From the NCBI RefSeq assembly GCF_900106665.1, contig NZ_FNNA01000008.1, positions 24,142 to 88,141 on the forward strand: a stretch of DNA of 64,000 nt, in the 5' to 3' direction. The DNA is from Paracoccus sanguinis. Lineage in GTDB: Bacteria > Pseudomonadota > Alphaproteobacteria > Rhodobacterales > Rhodobacteraceae. The notes under the pieces are model-generated. The model saw only the letters and a list, made by a program, of their open reading frames with translations, made no database searches and was not told where the DNA came from. Of this stretch, positions 43,201-50,401 are shown one piece after another (the stretch's first letter is position 1; each line of letters begins with the position of its first letter). The position numbers and the translations under genes are program-made.

Positions 43201-44599
43201 CGGCGAGATATTCGTCATGGGCCTCGCCGGCATAGATAACCGTCTCAAGCTGGGCGTCGGAGAGCACGCCCTCGGTTACGATCACGGCCGGAAGTGTCGG
43301 GCGATAGTTCGGCTTGGGCGGCGCGACCGATGCCATAGCGGCCGATTGCACCAATTTGGTGGGATGGGGCTGCGCGCCCGGGATGCGGATCGATTGGAGC
43401 ACATAGGCCTCGTAGATCGAGTCCGAGCGGCGGCCCTCTTCGGGCGGCGTCCACTCGACAGTCTCATAGTCGAGCGGCACGCCTTCGATCTCAGCCGTGC
43501 GTCTGGCGGGCGTGCTGGCTGCGGCCCGGGTGAGATAGCCGCGAACGGTGCGTGGCGCCGCGTCAGACGCGACCTTGGGCAATGTGACGGCCATGCGTGG
43601 AGGCACGTCCCGTTCGATCCAGGCGAGCAGCGTCGACACATCGGACGCGATGCCGGGAGATGCGGGGAAGCGCGCAGCATCCTCGGCGGGCGCCTTGTCA
43701 ATGACGGTCAGGCGCGTCTCGATGGTGGTGCCGTGTTTGGCATAGACCGAGCCGGCGACCGCCGCGGTGAACACAACGCGGCCGCGCTCCTGCAGCCGGA
43801 TGAAGTTGTCCCGCCAGGCCGGCAGCTCAGGCGAGAAATTCGCGCCGGTGATCGCGACCAGTCGACCGCCCGGCGCGAGCCGCGCCAGCGCCGAGGCGAT
43901 GTGGCGATAGGCGGCGTCGGCGACCCGTCCGGAGACGTTCGCTATGACCGAGAACGGCGGCTTCATGATGACGACGCTGGGAATAGCGGCGCGATCTAGG
44001 TGATCGTCGATCTGGGCGGCATCGAAGCGCCTGACGGCAATGGCCGGAAAGAGGCGGCCAAGAAGATCGGCGCGGATCTCGGCCAGCTCGTTCAGGATGA
44101 GACCGGAACCGGCGACCTCCGCGAGGACCGCGAGCAGGCCCGTGCCGACCGAGGGCTCCAGCACCCGGTCGGCGGGCGTGAGCGATGCGGCGGTCAACGT
44201 CGCCAGGCCGAGCGGGATCGGCGTCGAGAACTGTTGGAGGGCTTGGGCTTCCTCGGAGCGGCGCGTGTGGGTCGGCAGCAGGCCTGCGATCTTGGTCAGC
44301 GCGGCGAGCCGTGCAGCCGGCGAAGCGGCTTTGCGGAAAAGCGGCTTTCCGTATTTGCGCAGGAACAGGACGGTCGCGGCCTCGCAAGCGTCGTAGGCCG
44401 TCTTCCAGTCCCAGACGCCGCTGGCGTCGGACTCGCCGAAGGCCTGTTCCATGGCCGAGCGTAGGAGCGCGCCATCGACGAGTCGGCCCTGTTCGAGATG
44501 AGGGAGGATATGACGGGCAGCGGCGAGTATGGCGGCGGCAGGAGGCGTGTTGACGGCGGGCAGCAGCGATGCGGCCGCTCGAAGCGAAGCATTGATCAT
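40286..44599 (-). CDS. Strawberry-notch-like helicase with N-terminal methyltransferase domain
   Basis: 1437-residue fusion. The N-terminal methyltransferase half has the AdoMet motif EPSVGTG (148-154), but the catalytic NPPF reads KPPF (213-216). The helicase half has a modified P-loop GDGTGAGKGR (498-507) and DESH (607-610), a strawberry-notch-type SF2 pattern, then the Helicase C half with FSDAGGTGRSYHAD and IQGLGRTNRTNQ (about 1000-1045). These proteins are large signature genes of ICEs in alphaproteobacteria; methylation and unwinding of incoming DNA, or protection from host restriction, are proposed roles. Loss of the catalytic Asn suggests the methyltransferase is inactive or binds cofactor only. 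Confidence 0.88.
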   Translation of the reverse strand: MINASLRAAASLLPAVNTPPAAAILAAARHILPHLEQGRLVDGALLRSAMEQAFGESDASGVWDWKTAYDACEAATVLFLRKYGKPLFRKAASPAARLAALTKIAGLLPTHTRRSEEAQALQQFSTPIPLGLATLTAASLTPADRVLEPSVGTGLLAVLAEVAGSGLILNELAEIRADLLGRLFPAIAVRRFDAAQIDDHLDRAAIPSVVIMKPPFSVIANVSGRVADAAYRHIASALARLAPGGRLVAITGANFSPELPAWRDNFIRLQERGRVVFTAAVAGSVYAKHGTTIETRLTVIDKAPAEDAARFPASPGIASDVSTLLAWIERDVPPRMAVTLPKVASDAAPRTVRGYLTRAAASTPARRTAEIEGVPLDYETVEWTPPEEGRRSDSIYEAYVLQSIRIPGAQPHPTKLVQSAAMASVAPPKPNYRPTLPAVIVTEGVLSDAQLETVIYAGEAHDEYLAGAWTVDETGDLVTAAPNDAPNAIRFRRGFMFGDGTGAGKGRQSAGIILDNWLQGRRKARWISKSDKLLEDAQRDWSALGMERLLVTPLPRFPQGTPIRLNEGVLFTTYATLRSDDRGEKLSRVKQIVEWLGSDFDGVIIFDESHAMQNAGGGKGERGDVAPSQQGRAGLRLQHALPNARVVYVSATVATTVHNLAYAQRLGLWGGDDFPFANRAEFVEAVENGGVAAMEVLARDLRALGLYTARSLSYDGVEYELVEHQLTPEQTRIYDAYADAFAIIHNHLDAAMQAANITGDSGTLNRQAKSAARSAFESAKQRFFGHLLTSMKTPTLIRSIEQDLADGHSAVIQIVSTGEALMERRLAEIPPEEWNDIRIDITPREYVLDYLAHSFPVQLYEPFSDSEGNLSSRPVYRDGQPVESREAFARRDELIERLASLEPVPGALDQIVQRFGTDVVAEVTGRSRRVVRKGERLAVENRAASANLAEAAAFMDDQKRILVFSDAGGTGRSYHADLAARNQRLRIHYLLEPGWKADAAIQGLGRTNRTNQAQPPLFRPIASDVKAEKRFLSSIARRLDTLGAITRGQRQTGGQGLFRPEDNLESPYALDALRHLYLLLVRGKVEGCSLDRFESATGLKLMDDNGIKDELPPITTFLNRLLALTIDLQGVLFTAFEQLLTAKVEGAIRSGVYDIGLETLQAESFIVTDAQVIHTHPGTSAETRLLTITRRERNRPTSLADALDQLSDPRARLLVNGRSGRAAVQVTAPSMMLDDGDIERRVCLIRPMEQHYAPLRMMDESHWEEADRGAFAAAWWAELNDVPEFSDSTIHIVAGLLLPIWKRLPNESTRVYRLQTDAGERIIGRRVSPAWAADAVTMGATSLTPEQAFTALMEGTTILDLADGLQLRRARVMSAQRLELTGFTEAMRDRLRAYGLFSEIISWKLRFFVPVDAAGPAILAKLLDTFPVARISEREAA

Positions 44600-44923
44600 G
44601 AGGGATACCTTCGGGAGAGCGGGGAGACAGGGTGAGCCCGCCCGCCGCTCTCTCTCCGACCGGACGGGCTCAAACCCGTCCCGGCCGCCCTCTCACTCTG
44701 CCGTCAGCCTTGAAACGAAACGCCGCCGACCTATGTCGAAGGTGTCAGGGTCGCCACGCTCGGTGTGGCAAGAACCGCTCGCGGCGATAGCCGCGATAGC
44801 TGAACTGCCTGGTGAACGGGCCGCCGCTGACCTGCTTCCGCGTGGTGCGCGGGCGGGTCTCGGCTGTGCGGTTCACCGATTCCCGTCAAAATTGAACCGC
44901 TTCACAAGATGAAGGAGGTTCTG
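44600..44923. other. Divergent intergenic region
   Basis: About 320 bp between the strawberry-notch gene and the 113-aa protein gene, which are divergent. It contains leader copy 1 near its left side and a GAAGGAGGTT ribosome site for the right gene. No other element identified. Confidence 0.4.
44632..44706 (-). promoter_or_regulatory. Shared 5' leader, copy 1 (strawberry-notch gene)
   Basis: Upstream of the 44599 start, containing CTCTCTCTCCGAC, AACCCGTC, CTCTCACTCTG on the plus strand. It aligns with leaders at 47449-47534 and 50093-50176, though it is the most diverged. See finding on the shared leader. Confidence 0.55.
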
Positions 44924-45265
44924 ATGGGTCAGATCCTGAAATTTCCGACCAAGAAAATTGTGCCCGTCGTCGCGCGCAGTGGCCGAAATCACAGCATCAG
45001 CGTCGAGGTCCTGGACGAACGCCGCCCACGGCGCACGCGCTGGACGGTGCAATTCGAGATCCAGGAGGTGGCGGGATATGGCGCCTCCCTGAAGGGATTC
45101 ACCGGTGCTGCTGTCGCCCAAGGCTATCGGCACCGTTTCAAGGTGACGAGCACGGCTGCGGTGCGTCAGTTCGTGGCGGAAACGTCCGGCCTTGTGGCGG
45201 CCGGAAGGGTCGCGGTCTGGGTCGACGGCGTGCGGGTGCGGCCGCTCATCGCTGGCGTGGCATAA
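44924..45265 (+). CDS. Small basic hypothetical protein (113 aa)
   Basis: Not recognised. The ATG at 44924 follows a near-perfect Shine-Dalgarno (GAAGGAGGTT), so it is preferred over 44909. The protein (113 residues) is basic, with probable beta-strands (ISVEVLDER, WTVQFEIQEV) and Arg-rich patches, and resembles small nucleic-acid-binding proteins of ICEs. It is the only plus-strand gene in this part of the element and is followed by a terminator shared with ParB. Confidence 0.65.
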   Translation: MGQILKFPTKKIVPVVARSGRNHSISVEVLDERRPRRTRWTVQFEIQEVAGYGASLKGFTGAAVAQGYRHRFKVTSTAAVRQFVAETSGLVAAGRVAVWVDGVRVRPLIAGVA

Positions 45266-45295
45266 AAAAGCCGGGGCGGTTCGCACCGCCCCGGC
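45264..45295 (-). terminator. Rho-independent terminator of ParB gene
   Basis: An 11-bp perfect stem, GCCGGGGCGGT (45270-45280) with ACCGCCCCGGC (45285-45295), around a TCGC loop. On the minus strand the stem is followed by a six-T run (A at 45264-45269), the correct order for ending the ParB transcript. Confidence 0.9.
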
Positions 45296-45303
45296 GACTG
45301 TCG

Positions 45304-47442
45304 CTATTCGGCGGCAATCATCATCGCCGGGTCCTCCTCGGGGTCGGTCGGCTCGGCGTCATCCTCGCCGTCGCCAGCGAGGAACCGCGGCAGGTCGACT
45401 TCCGCGTCGGGCTCCGCCGGCGCAGGCTTGGCAGGAGGGGTATCGTCGGCCACGAGGCGCAGCGGTTCCGGCAACCAGCCGCTGTCGGCCAGCAGGCGCT
45501 CAGCCTCCTTGGCCATATCGCCCTTCTTCAGGCGGTCGATTAGCTGCACGGCCTGCTCGCCAGCGACCTCGCGGACGGCTTGGAGGATGCGCGCCTTGGT
45601 GACGCGGCCGAGATAGTTGGCTGACGTTGCTCGCCAGCCGGCGTCGACCATGTCGAGACCCACCACCCGGGCAAGGCGGTCGGCCTGGGCGAGGCGGAGG
45701 TCGAGGTTGTGCTGGGAGAGGCCCGCGCCGCCGTAGCGGTCGACTTTCTCGACCAGTGCGTTGACGCCATAGCTGACGCAATGCGCCAGGAGCGCCATGC
45801 GACTGGTGTCGTCGAGGCCGGCGATCCAGTCCCACAGCGCGGCGTCTTCGGCAGGCACAACAACTTTCCAGCCTTCATGGCGCTCAGCGACCGACCTCGC
45901 GCACGGGCTGTCCTTGAGGTCGTCGGGCTGGGCAGGAAAGAAGACGTGACGGACGGAGGCTTCGAGGCATCCGCCGCTCGCCGAGGTCCGCAGGAAGATG
46001 TCGGTGACGAGCTTGTGGAGTAGCGCCGTCATAGCGACGTGCGGATTGCCGGCGACCGCGTCGCGCAGCGCTAGCGTGCGGTGAGCAGTCAACTCGGTCA
46101 CGAGGCGCTCGGGGAGCGGCTTGATGGCGTCGTCGTCCTCTTCGGGCTCGGACGGCTCGCCGCCGATGGTTACGACGGCACGCTGGACCGCTCGCGGTTC
46201 AGTTGCGCCATCCTCGCCGCCCGCCTCGACGGAGTGACCCTCCGGCGCCAGAGGCACCTCGTCTTCCGGTCGAACATAACCGCGGTCGATGTCAAGCGTG
46301 CCGTTCGCGTCGATGCTGATGAACACACCGGCGCGCAGGACCTCGGCTGTATCGAAGAGGACCGGGCGGTTGTCGAAGGTCGCGAGTGCCGTCTCGAGCT
46401 CGCCGAGCCGCTGCTCGATCTCGTCGGGCAACTCGTCGGCCTCCTCGTACTCGGCCTCGAGCCTATCGTATTCCGCCTTCAGCGCTTCGATCGCCGCCTG
46501 CTCATCGGCCGTCAGGTCGGCCGGAATGCCGACCAGCTCGCGCAGGCCGTTCGTGGCGCCGTAGGGGAAGCTGATGCCGACCGCGACCCATTTCCAGCCT
46601 TCGCGGGCGATCTCCTCGGCGACGACCTTGAGCTTGTCGGTCACGAGCTGCTCGAGCAGCGCCGGATCCTGCAGCCAGCCGCCGTCATCGTCCTGAAAGA
46701 GGTCGCGCATGGTTGCGCCGCCGGCCGCCTCGTAGGTGTCGAGACCGACGAAGACGGCGCGCTTGTCGCTCGCGCGGACCGTCTGCTCGGTCAGCATGCG
46801 CCGGATCTGATACGGCTCCTTGGACCAGGCGTTCTTGATTGATTCCCAGACCTGCTCCTTGCGAGCGTGGTCGCTGGAAACGGTGAAGGCCATGAGCTGT
46901 TCGAGCGTCATCTCCTCCGCCTCGTAGACCTCGAGCAGCGCCGGCCAGACGGTGAGCAGGCGGAGACGCTGCTTGACAACCTGAACCTGGACGAGGAAGG
47001 CCGCGGCGATCTCCTCCTCGGACATGCCCTTCGACAACATCGCCGCGAAGGCGCGGAACTGCTCGAGCGGCGTCAGCGGCAGGCGATCGATGTTCTCGGC
47101 GAGCGAGACTTCCTCGGCGAGGATCGCGCTCTTGGCATCGCCGACGACGCATGGGACCGGCGCGGTCCTCGCGAGGCGCTTCTGCTTCACGAGAAGCTCG
47201 AGCGCGCGATAGCGCCGGCCACCGGCTGGAACGTCGAACATGCCGGTTTCGGCGCCGTCGGCATCGAGCACGGGCCGGACGTGGGGGCTCTGGATGAGCC
47301 CGCGCCGGGCGATCGAGGCCGCGAGGTCCTCGATTGAGATGCCGTCCTCACGGGTCCGGACGTTGGTCTGGGACAGAATGAGCTTGTTGAAAGGGATGTC
47401 GCGCGAGGACGACAGGGTGATCTTCTGAACGACAATAGCCAT
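45304..47442 (-). CDS. ParB-like protein of the element
   Basis: 712-residue ParB/RepB/Spo0J-type protein. The N-terminal ParB nuclease-like fold (about 15-115) has GGRRYRAL and ENIDRLPLTPLEQ, and a HTH follows (about 125-170, MSEEEIAAAFLVQVQVVKQRLRLL quoted in part). The remaining 540 residues, much longer than in partition ParB, include a charged coiled coil (about 320-350) and a C-terminal acidic tail. Large ParB-like proteins of this type lack a ParA partner and are fixed components of alphaproteobacterial ICEs; they may bind multiple element sites. An intrinsic terminator follows, and a shared leader precedes it. Confidence 0.88.
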   Translation of the reverse strand: MAIVVQKITLSSSRDIPFNKLILSQTNVRTREDGISIEDLAASIARRGLIQSPHVRPVLDADGAETGMFDVPAGGRRYRALELLVKQKRLARTAPVPCVVGDAKSAILAEEVSLAENIDRLPLTPLEQFRAFAAMLSKGMSEEEIAAAFLVQVQVVKQRLRLLTVWPALLEVYEAEEMTLEQLMAFTVSSDHARKEQVWESIKNAWSKEPYQIRRMLTEQTVRASDKRAVFVGLDTYEAAGGATMRDLFQDDDGGWLQDPALLEQLVTDKLKVVAEEIAREGWKWVAVGISFPYGATNGLRELVGIPADLTADEQAAIEALKAEYDRLEAEYEEADELPDEIEQRLGELETALATFDNRPVLFDTAEVLRAGVFISIDANGTLDIDRGYVRPEDEVPLAPEGHSVEAGGEDGATEPRAVQRAVVTIGGEPSEPEEDDDAIKPLPERLVTELTAHRTLALRDAVAGNPHVAMTALLHKLVTDIFLRTSASGGCLEASVRHVFFPAQPDDLKDSPCARSVAERHEGWKVVVPAEDAALWDWIAGLDDTSRMALLAHCVSYGVNALVEKVDRYGGAGLSQHNLDLRLAQADRLARVVGLDMVDAGWRATSANYLGRVTKARILQAVREVAGEQAVQLIDRLKKGDMAKEAERLLADSGWLPEPLRLVADDTPPAKPAPAEPDAEVDLPRFLAGDGEDDAEPTDPEEDPAMMIAAE

Positions 47443-47448
47443 CGGGAT

Positions 47449-47534
47449 TTACTCCGCGACGGGCGGCCGGGAGACTCTCTCTCGACCTTCAACCCGTCAC
47501 GGGAATTCCCGTCACTCCTCTAACTCTCGCGGGC
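47449..47534 (-). promoter_or_regulatory. Shared 5' leader, copy 2 (ParB)
   Basis: On the plus strand it reads GACGGGCGGCCGGGAGACTC, then CAACCCGTCACGGG, CCCGTCACTCCTCT and AACTCTCGCGGGCGGG. Near-identical blocks recur at 50093-50176. It directly abuts the ribosome site of parB. Confidence 0.7.
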
Positions 47535-47561
47535 GGGCGCCCGACCCGGGAGCCAGGCGCT

Positions 47562-48470
47562 TCAACCGTGGGAAGCGACCGGCTCGCGCTCCGACTGCTC
47601 AGGCTTCACCTCAAGTCGCAGGCCGATCGAGGAGAGGACCTTCAGCACAGTAGTGAACTCCGGGTTCCCCTTGGGATCGAGCGATCGGTAGAGGCTCTCG
47701 CGAGCGAGGCCGGTTTCGCGCGCAACCTGGCTCATGCCGCGATCGCGCGCGATCTGGCCGAGGGTTTCCTTGATCGCGGTCTCATCCGACCGGGCGAGCG
47801 CCTCGTTGAGTGCTTTAACGACTTCTTCGAGCACGGGAGCCTGTAGTTCCGGCGTGACGTCGGCTTCGCCGGTGACCTTGTCCGACATTTGACCCGACGG
47901 TGCTGTCTCCATCGCCGGCAGAAAGGTCGGCTGATCGCTGGTCTCGACCAATCGCCATTCGTCCGGCGTCGCGCGCTCCTTCACATCACGGCGTAGTTCG
48001 TCGCTGCAATGCGCGATGAAGTTCCTCCACGCGTCGACCGACTTGATGTTAACGACGTCCTTGTCTGGGACGTTGAACAGCACCGCGATCTTTCCGGCGA
48101 TGGCGAGGCGCAGCACGTTGAGGACGGTGCCGGGACTCTTGCCGTCCCAGATCATCAGTCCGAAATCCGCCTCGCGCGCCATCTCGCGGTCCTTGGCAGC
48201 GTAGAACTGAAAGCCTTTCGCGTTCTTGGGCGCGTCGACATGGTGAGTGAGCCAGGGGCCAAGGTTGTTGCGCGGAGTCGCGCCCGAGCAGAACACGGTG
48301 ACCTTGTCATAGTGGATGTCGTGGAAGTGCTTCTGCACGGCTTTGTCGGCGCCATTCGCGTCTCCGACGATGACGCGGTGGCCGCTCGCGACGACATTGT
48401 CGAGCCGCTTCTTCACCTCGGAGGGAAGCCGGGAAACGTGCCGCGAGCCGCCTATGAAGATCGTGTTCAA
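47562..48470 (-). CDS. SLOG domain fused to antidote-type HTH
   Basis: 302-residue protein starting at TTG 48470, which overlaps the PRTase stop (TTGA). Residues 1-155 are a SLOG/nucleoside 2-deoxyribosyltransferase-like Rossmann domain: IFIGGSRH (4-11), VGDANGADKAVQ (35-46) and GLMIWDGKSPGTV (104-116). Residues 160-210 are a linker. Residues 215-290 match the addiction-module antidote HTH family (HI1420/HigA-type): ETAIKETLGQIARDRGMSQV then ETGLARESLYRSL. A ligand-binding or nucleotide-cleaving domain fused to an antitoxin-type DNA-binding domain is unusual; it could be a nucleotide-sensing repressor. TTG use and 4-bp overlap suggest coupled translation with the PRTase. Confidence 0.75.
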   Translation of the reverse strand: MNTIFIGGSRHVSRLPSEVKKRLDNVVASGHRVIVGDANGADKAVQKHFHDIHYDKVTVFCSGATPRNNLGPWLTHHVDAPKNAKGFQFYAAKDREMAREADFGLMIWDGKSPGTVLNVLRLAIAGKIAVLFNVPDKDVVNIKSVDAWRNFIAHCSDELRRDVKERATPDEWRLVETSDQPTFLPAMETAPSGQMSDKVTGEADVTPELQAPVLEEVVKALNEALARSDETAIKETLGQIARDRGMSQVARETGLARESLYRSLDPKGNPEFTTVLKVLSSIGLRLEVKPEQSEREPVASHG

Positions 48471-49060
48471 TGGTTGCTCCGTGTCTTGGTGATGGTGAGG
48501 GCACGGACGACGGCAGCCTGTCCCGGGCCGAGCAATTGATCCGTGATGGCGTTCATTGTGGTCCCCGACCGAAAGAGATCGTCGAAGAGAAGGATACTGC
48601 AGCCGCGTGTCTGCGTCGCGTCGACCTGATAGAGGCCGTCGACCTGTTTCTTCCGCTCGTCGGGATCGGTCACGTTCTTGAGCTGCGTGGTCGGCCGGGT
48701 CGTCGTGATGCACGACAGCACCGGGACGCCAAGCGCAGCGCCGATCCCTTCGGCGAGGACGATGACCGGCTGCAGGGCGCGCTGATGGGACGGCGGGACC
48801 GGAACGATGCTGTCGAACTTGTCCCGATGGGCGGCGAGGAAGCTGGCCGCGGTCTCGATGATCGGCCCGGCGGCATCCTTGTCGCCCCGGTTCTTGAGCC
48901 GATAGAGAAGCTCGGCAATTTCCGGCCGCACGGTGTCGAACTGCATATGGCCAAATTCATTGTATCCGATCGGCGTGCTGCTTGTCGTGTGGAGGTCGAG
49001 GGAGATCCCCGACTGCCAACGCCCCGCAATCTGTATCGGACTGATTTTGACTATAGCCAT
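48467..49060 (-). CDS. Phosphoribosyltransferase-like protein (ComF-like)
   Basis: 197-residue protein with a type I phosphoribosyltransferase fold. The PRPP loop is ILLFDDLFRSGTTMN (156-170), where acidic DD and the SGTT P-loop are canonical, and VPVPPSHQRAL (86-96) is the pyrophosphate-proximal strand of ComF-like enzymes. It overlaps the downstream SLOG-HTH gene by 4 bp, so the two form a two-gene module. A PRTase plus a SLOG domain suggests production and sensing, or removal, of a nucleotide or base adduct. No nucleobase specificity can be read. Confidence 0.75.
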   Translation of the reverse strand: MAIVKISPIQIAGRWQSGISLDLHTTSSTPIGYNEFGHMQFDTVRPEIAELLYRLKNRGDKDAAGPIIETAASFLAAHRDKFDSIVPVPPSHQRALQPVIVLAEGIGAALGVPVLSCITTTRPTTQLKNVTDPDERKKQVDGLYQVDATQTRGCSILLFDDLFRSGTTMNAITDQLLGPGQAAVVRALTITKTRSNH

Positions 49061-49141
49061 TCGTGCTCCCGAACCTCCCCTGACTGTAACCTATGGGCTA
49101 CAGATGGGCAAGGTCGGGACACGATTCAAGACTGTGGAAAT

Positions 49142-50084
49142 TTAGGCCGCCCGCGCCAGAGAGCCGGCGACGGTATTAAGGTCGGGGAGGAATCGGAGCA
49201 ACCAATCGGCCGCCTTGCCGGCCTGGCTGGCGGTCCGGACGATCGCTCGGTTGTCCTCACGCAGGAGTCCGAGCCATGAGCCGATGTAGTCCGCGTGCCG
49301 CACCGTCGGCACGATGCCGATCGATGCGCAGCAGAAGGCGGCATTGATCGCGGCCACCAGCTCCTCGAACGCGTAATTCTTGGTGCCGAACGAGCCCGAG
49401 AGATCGCGGCCGAGACGGGAGGGGTGACCGGTCGCGTGGCCGAGCTCGTGCAGCGCCGTGCGGTGCCAGTTGATCGGCTCGAAATAGGCCCTGGGGCGGC
49501 GGGACCTGCACGAAGTCGGGACCCGGCGCATAGAAGGCGCGGTCGCCGCCGATGCGAAAGTCGATTGCGGTCGCCTTGATGAGCGCTTCGACGCGAGGTT
49601 CGATCAGGCCGGGCGTCGGCGGCGGGACTGGCGGCGCGAGGTCGTCGGGAAGACCGTCGTATTGCGCCGTGTTGAAGACCGTGAAGCGCTTCAGGAAGGG
49701 GATGGCCTGCGCGTCCTCGCCGGTCTCGCGGGCCCGCCGCTTCTCGTCGTCCGGCACGAAGCGGTCGGCGTACACGACGGTGGTGCCGCGCTCGCCCTTG
49801 CGCACGTTGCCGCCGAGCGACAGCGCCTGGCGAAAAGTGAGCCAGCTCTGGCCCGGATGGCCGTGCTCGATGACTGCGCCCCAGAGGATGAGGACGTTGA
49901 TCCCGGAATAGCCCCGGCCGGTGCAGGCATTCCGCGGCATAGCGAGTGGCGCCTTCGCCGCCGCCGTGCCCCAGGGCTGGACCCATGGGAGCCGGCCCGC
50001 CTCGAGCTCGCCGATGATCTTGTTGGTGATGTCGTTGTAGAGGCTCGCCCGATCGTGGGCGGCCTGGCCCTGTTGCCTCGTCAT
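49142..50084 (-). pseudogene. ArdC-like antirestriction protein, frameshifted
   Basis: Antirestriction protein of the ArdC/DUF1738 type, in two frames. The first frame starts MTRQQGQAAHDR at ATG 50084 and contains the N-terminal ssDNA-binding domain (WVQPWGTAAAK ... GINVLILWG ... LTFRQALSLGGNVRKGERGTTVVYADRF). The second frame continues with YFEPINWHRTALHELGHATGH, carrying the metalloprotease HELGH motif, to a stop at 49142. The switch lies near 49494-49510, where one extra C in the plus-strand-reverse run of four C's (gene sense CCGCCCC) breaks the frame. A single-base correction restores one protein of about 313 residues. Either a decayed gene or a homopolymer sequencing error. Confidence 0.8.
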
Positions 50085-50401
50085 CGCGGATCTCCGAGAC
50101 GGGCGCCGGAAGCCTCTCTCCCAGCCCTCAACCCGTCACGGCAAACCCGTCAGCACTCTCACTCTCGGCGGGGCGTTGCGGGGCAGCCGGCCCCGCAGAA
50201 GGGGTCGGCCGAGACCGCAGGCTCGGACGCAGGGGAAGGCTTTCCCCGCAAATCCGGAGAGCCGTAAATCCGTAGGCCAGGATTTCAGAGCGCGAGCCGG
50301 CGCTGGGCATTAGGCGTGCGATCTTGAGCTGGACCCGGCCGTGCCGACTCGGGAGTCGTTCAAGCCCTTGCGGTCAGGACCGCTCAAGGTCGATAGGTAG
50401 A
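50085..50401. other. Gap between ArdC and HEPN/Toprim genes
   Basis: About 320 bp: leader copy 3 on the left, and the 5' region of the divergent HEPN/Toprim gene on the right. No supported gene within it. Confidence 0.45.
50093..50176 (-). promoter_or_regulatory. Shared 5' leader, copy 3 (ArdC)
   Basis: On the plus strand it reads GAGACGGGCGCCGGAAGCC, then CTCAACCCGTCACGG, AACCCGTCAGCACTCTC and ACTCTCGGCGGGGCG. It matches copy 2 almost position by position upstream of ardC. See finding on the shared leader. Confidence 0.7.
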
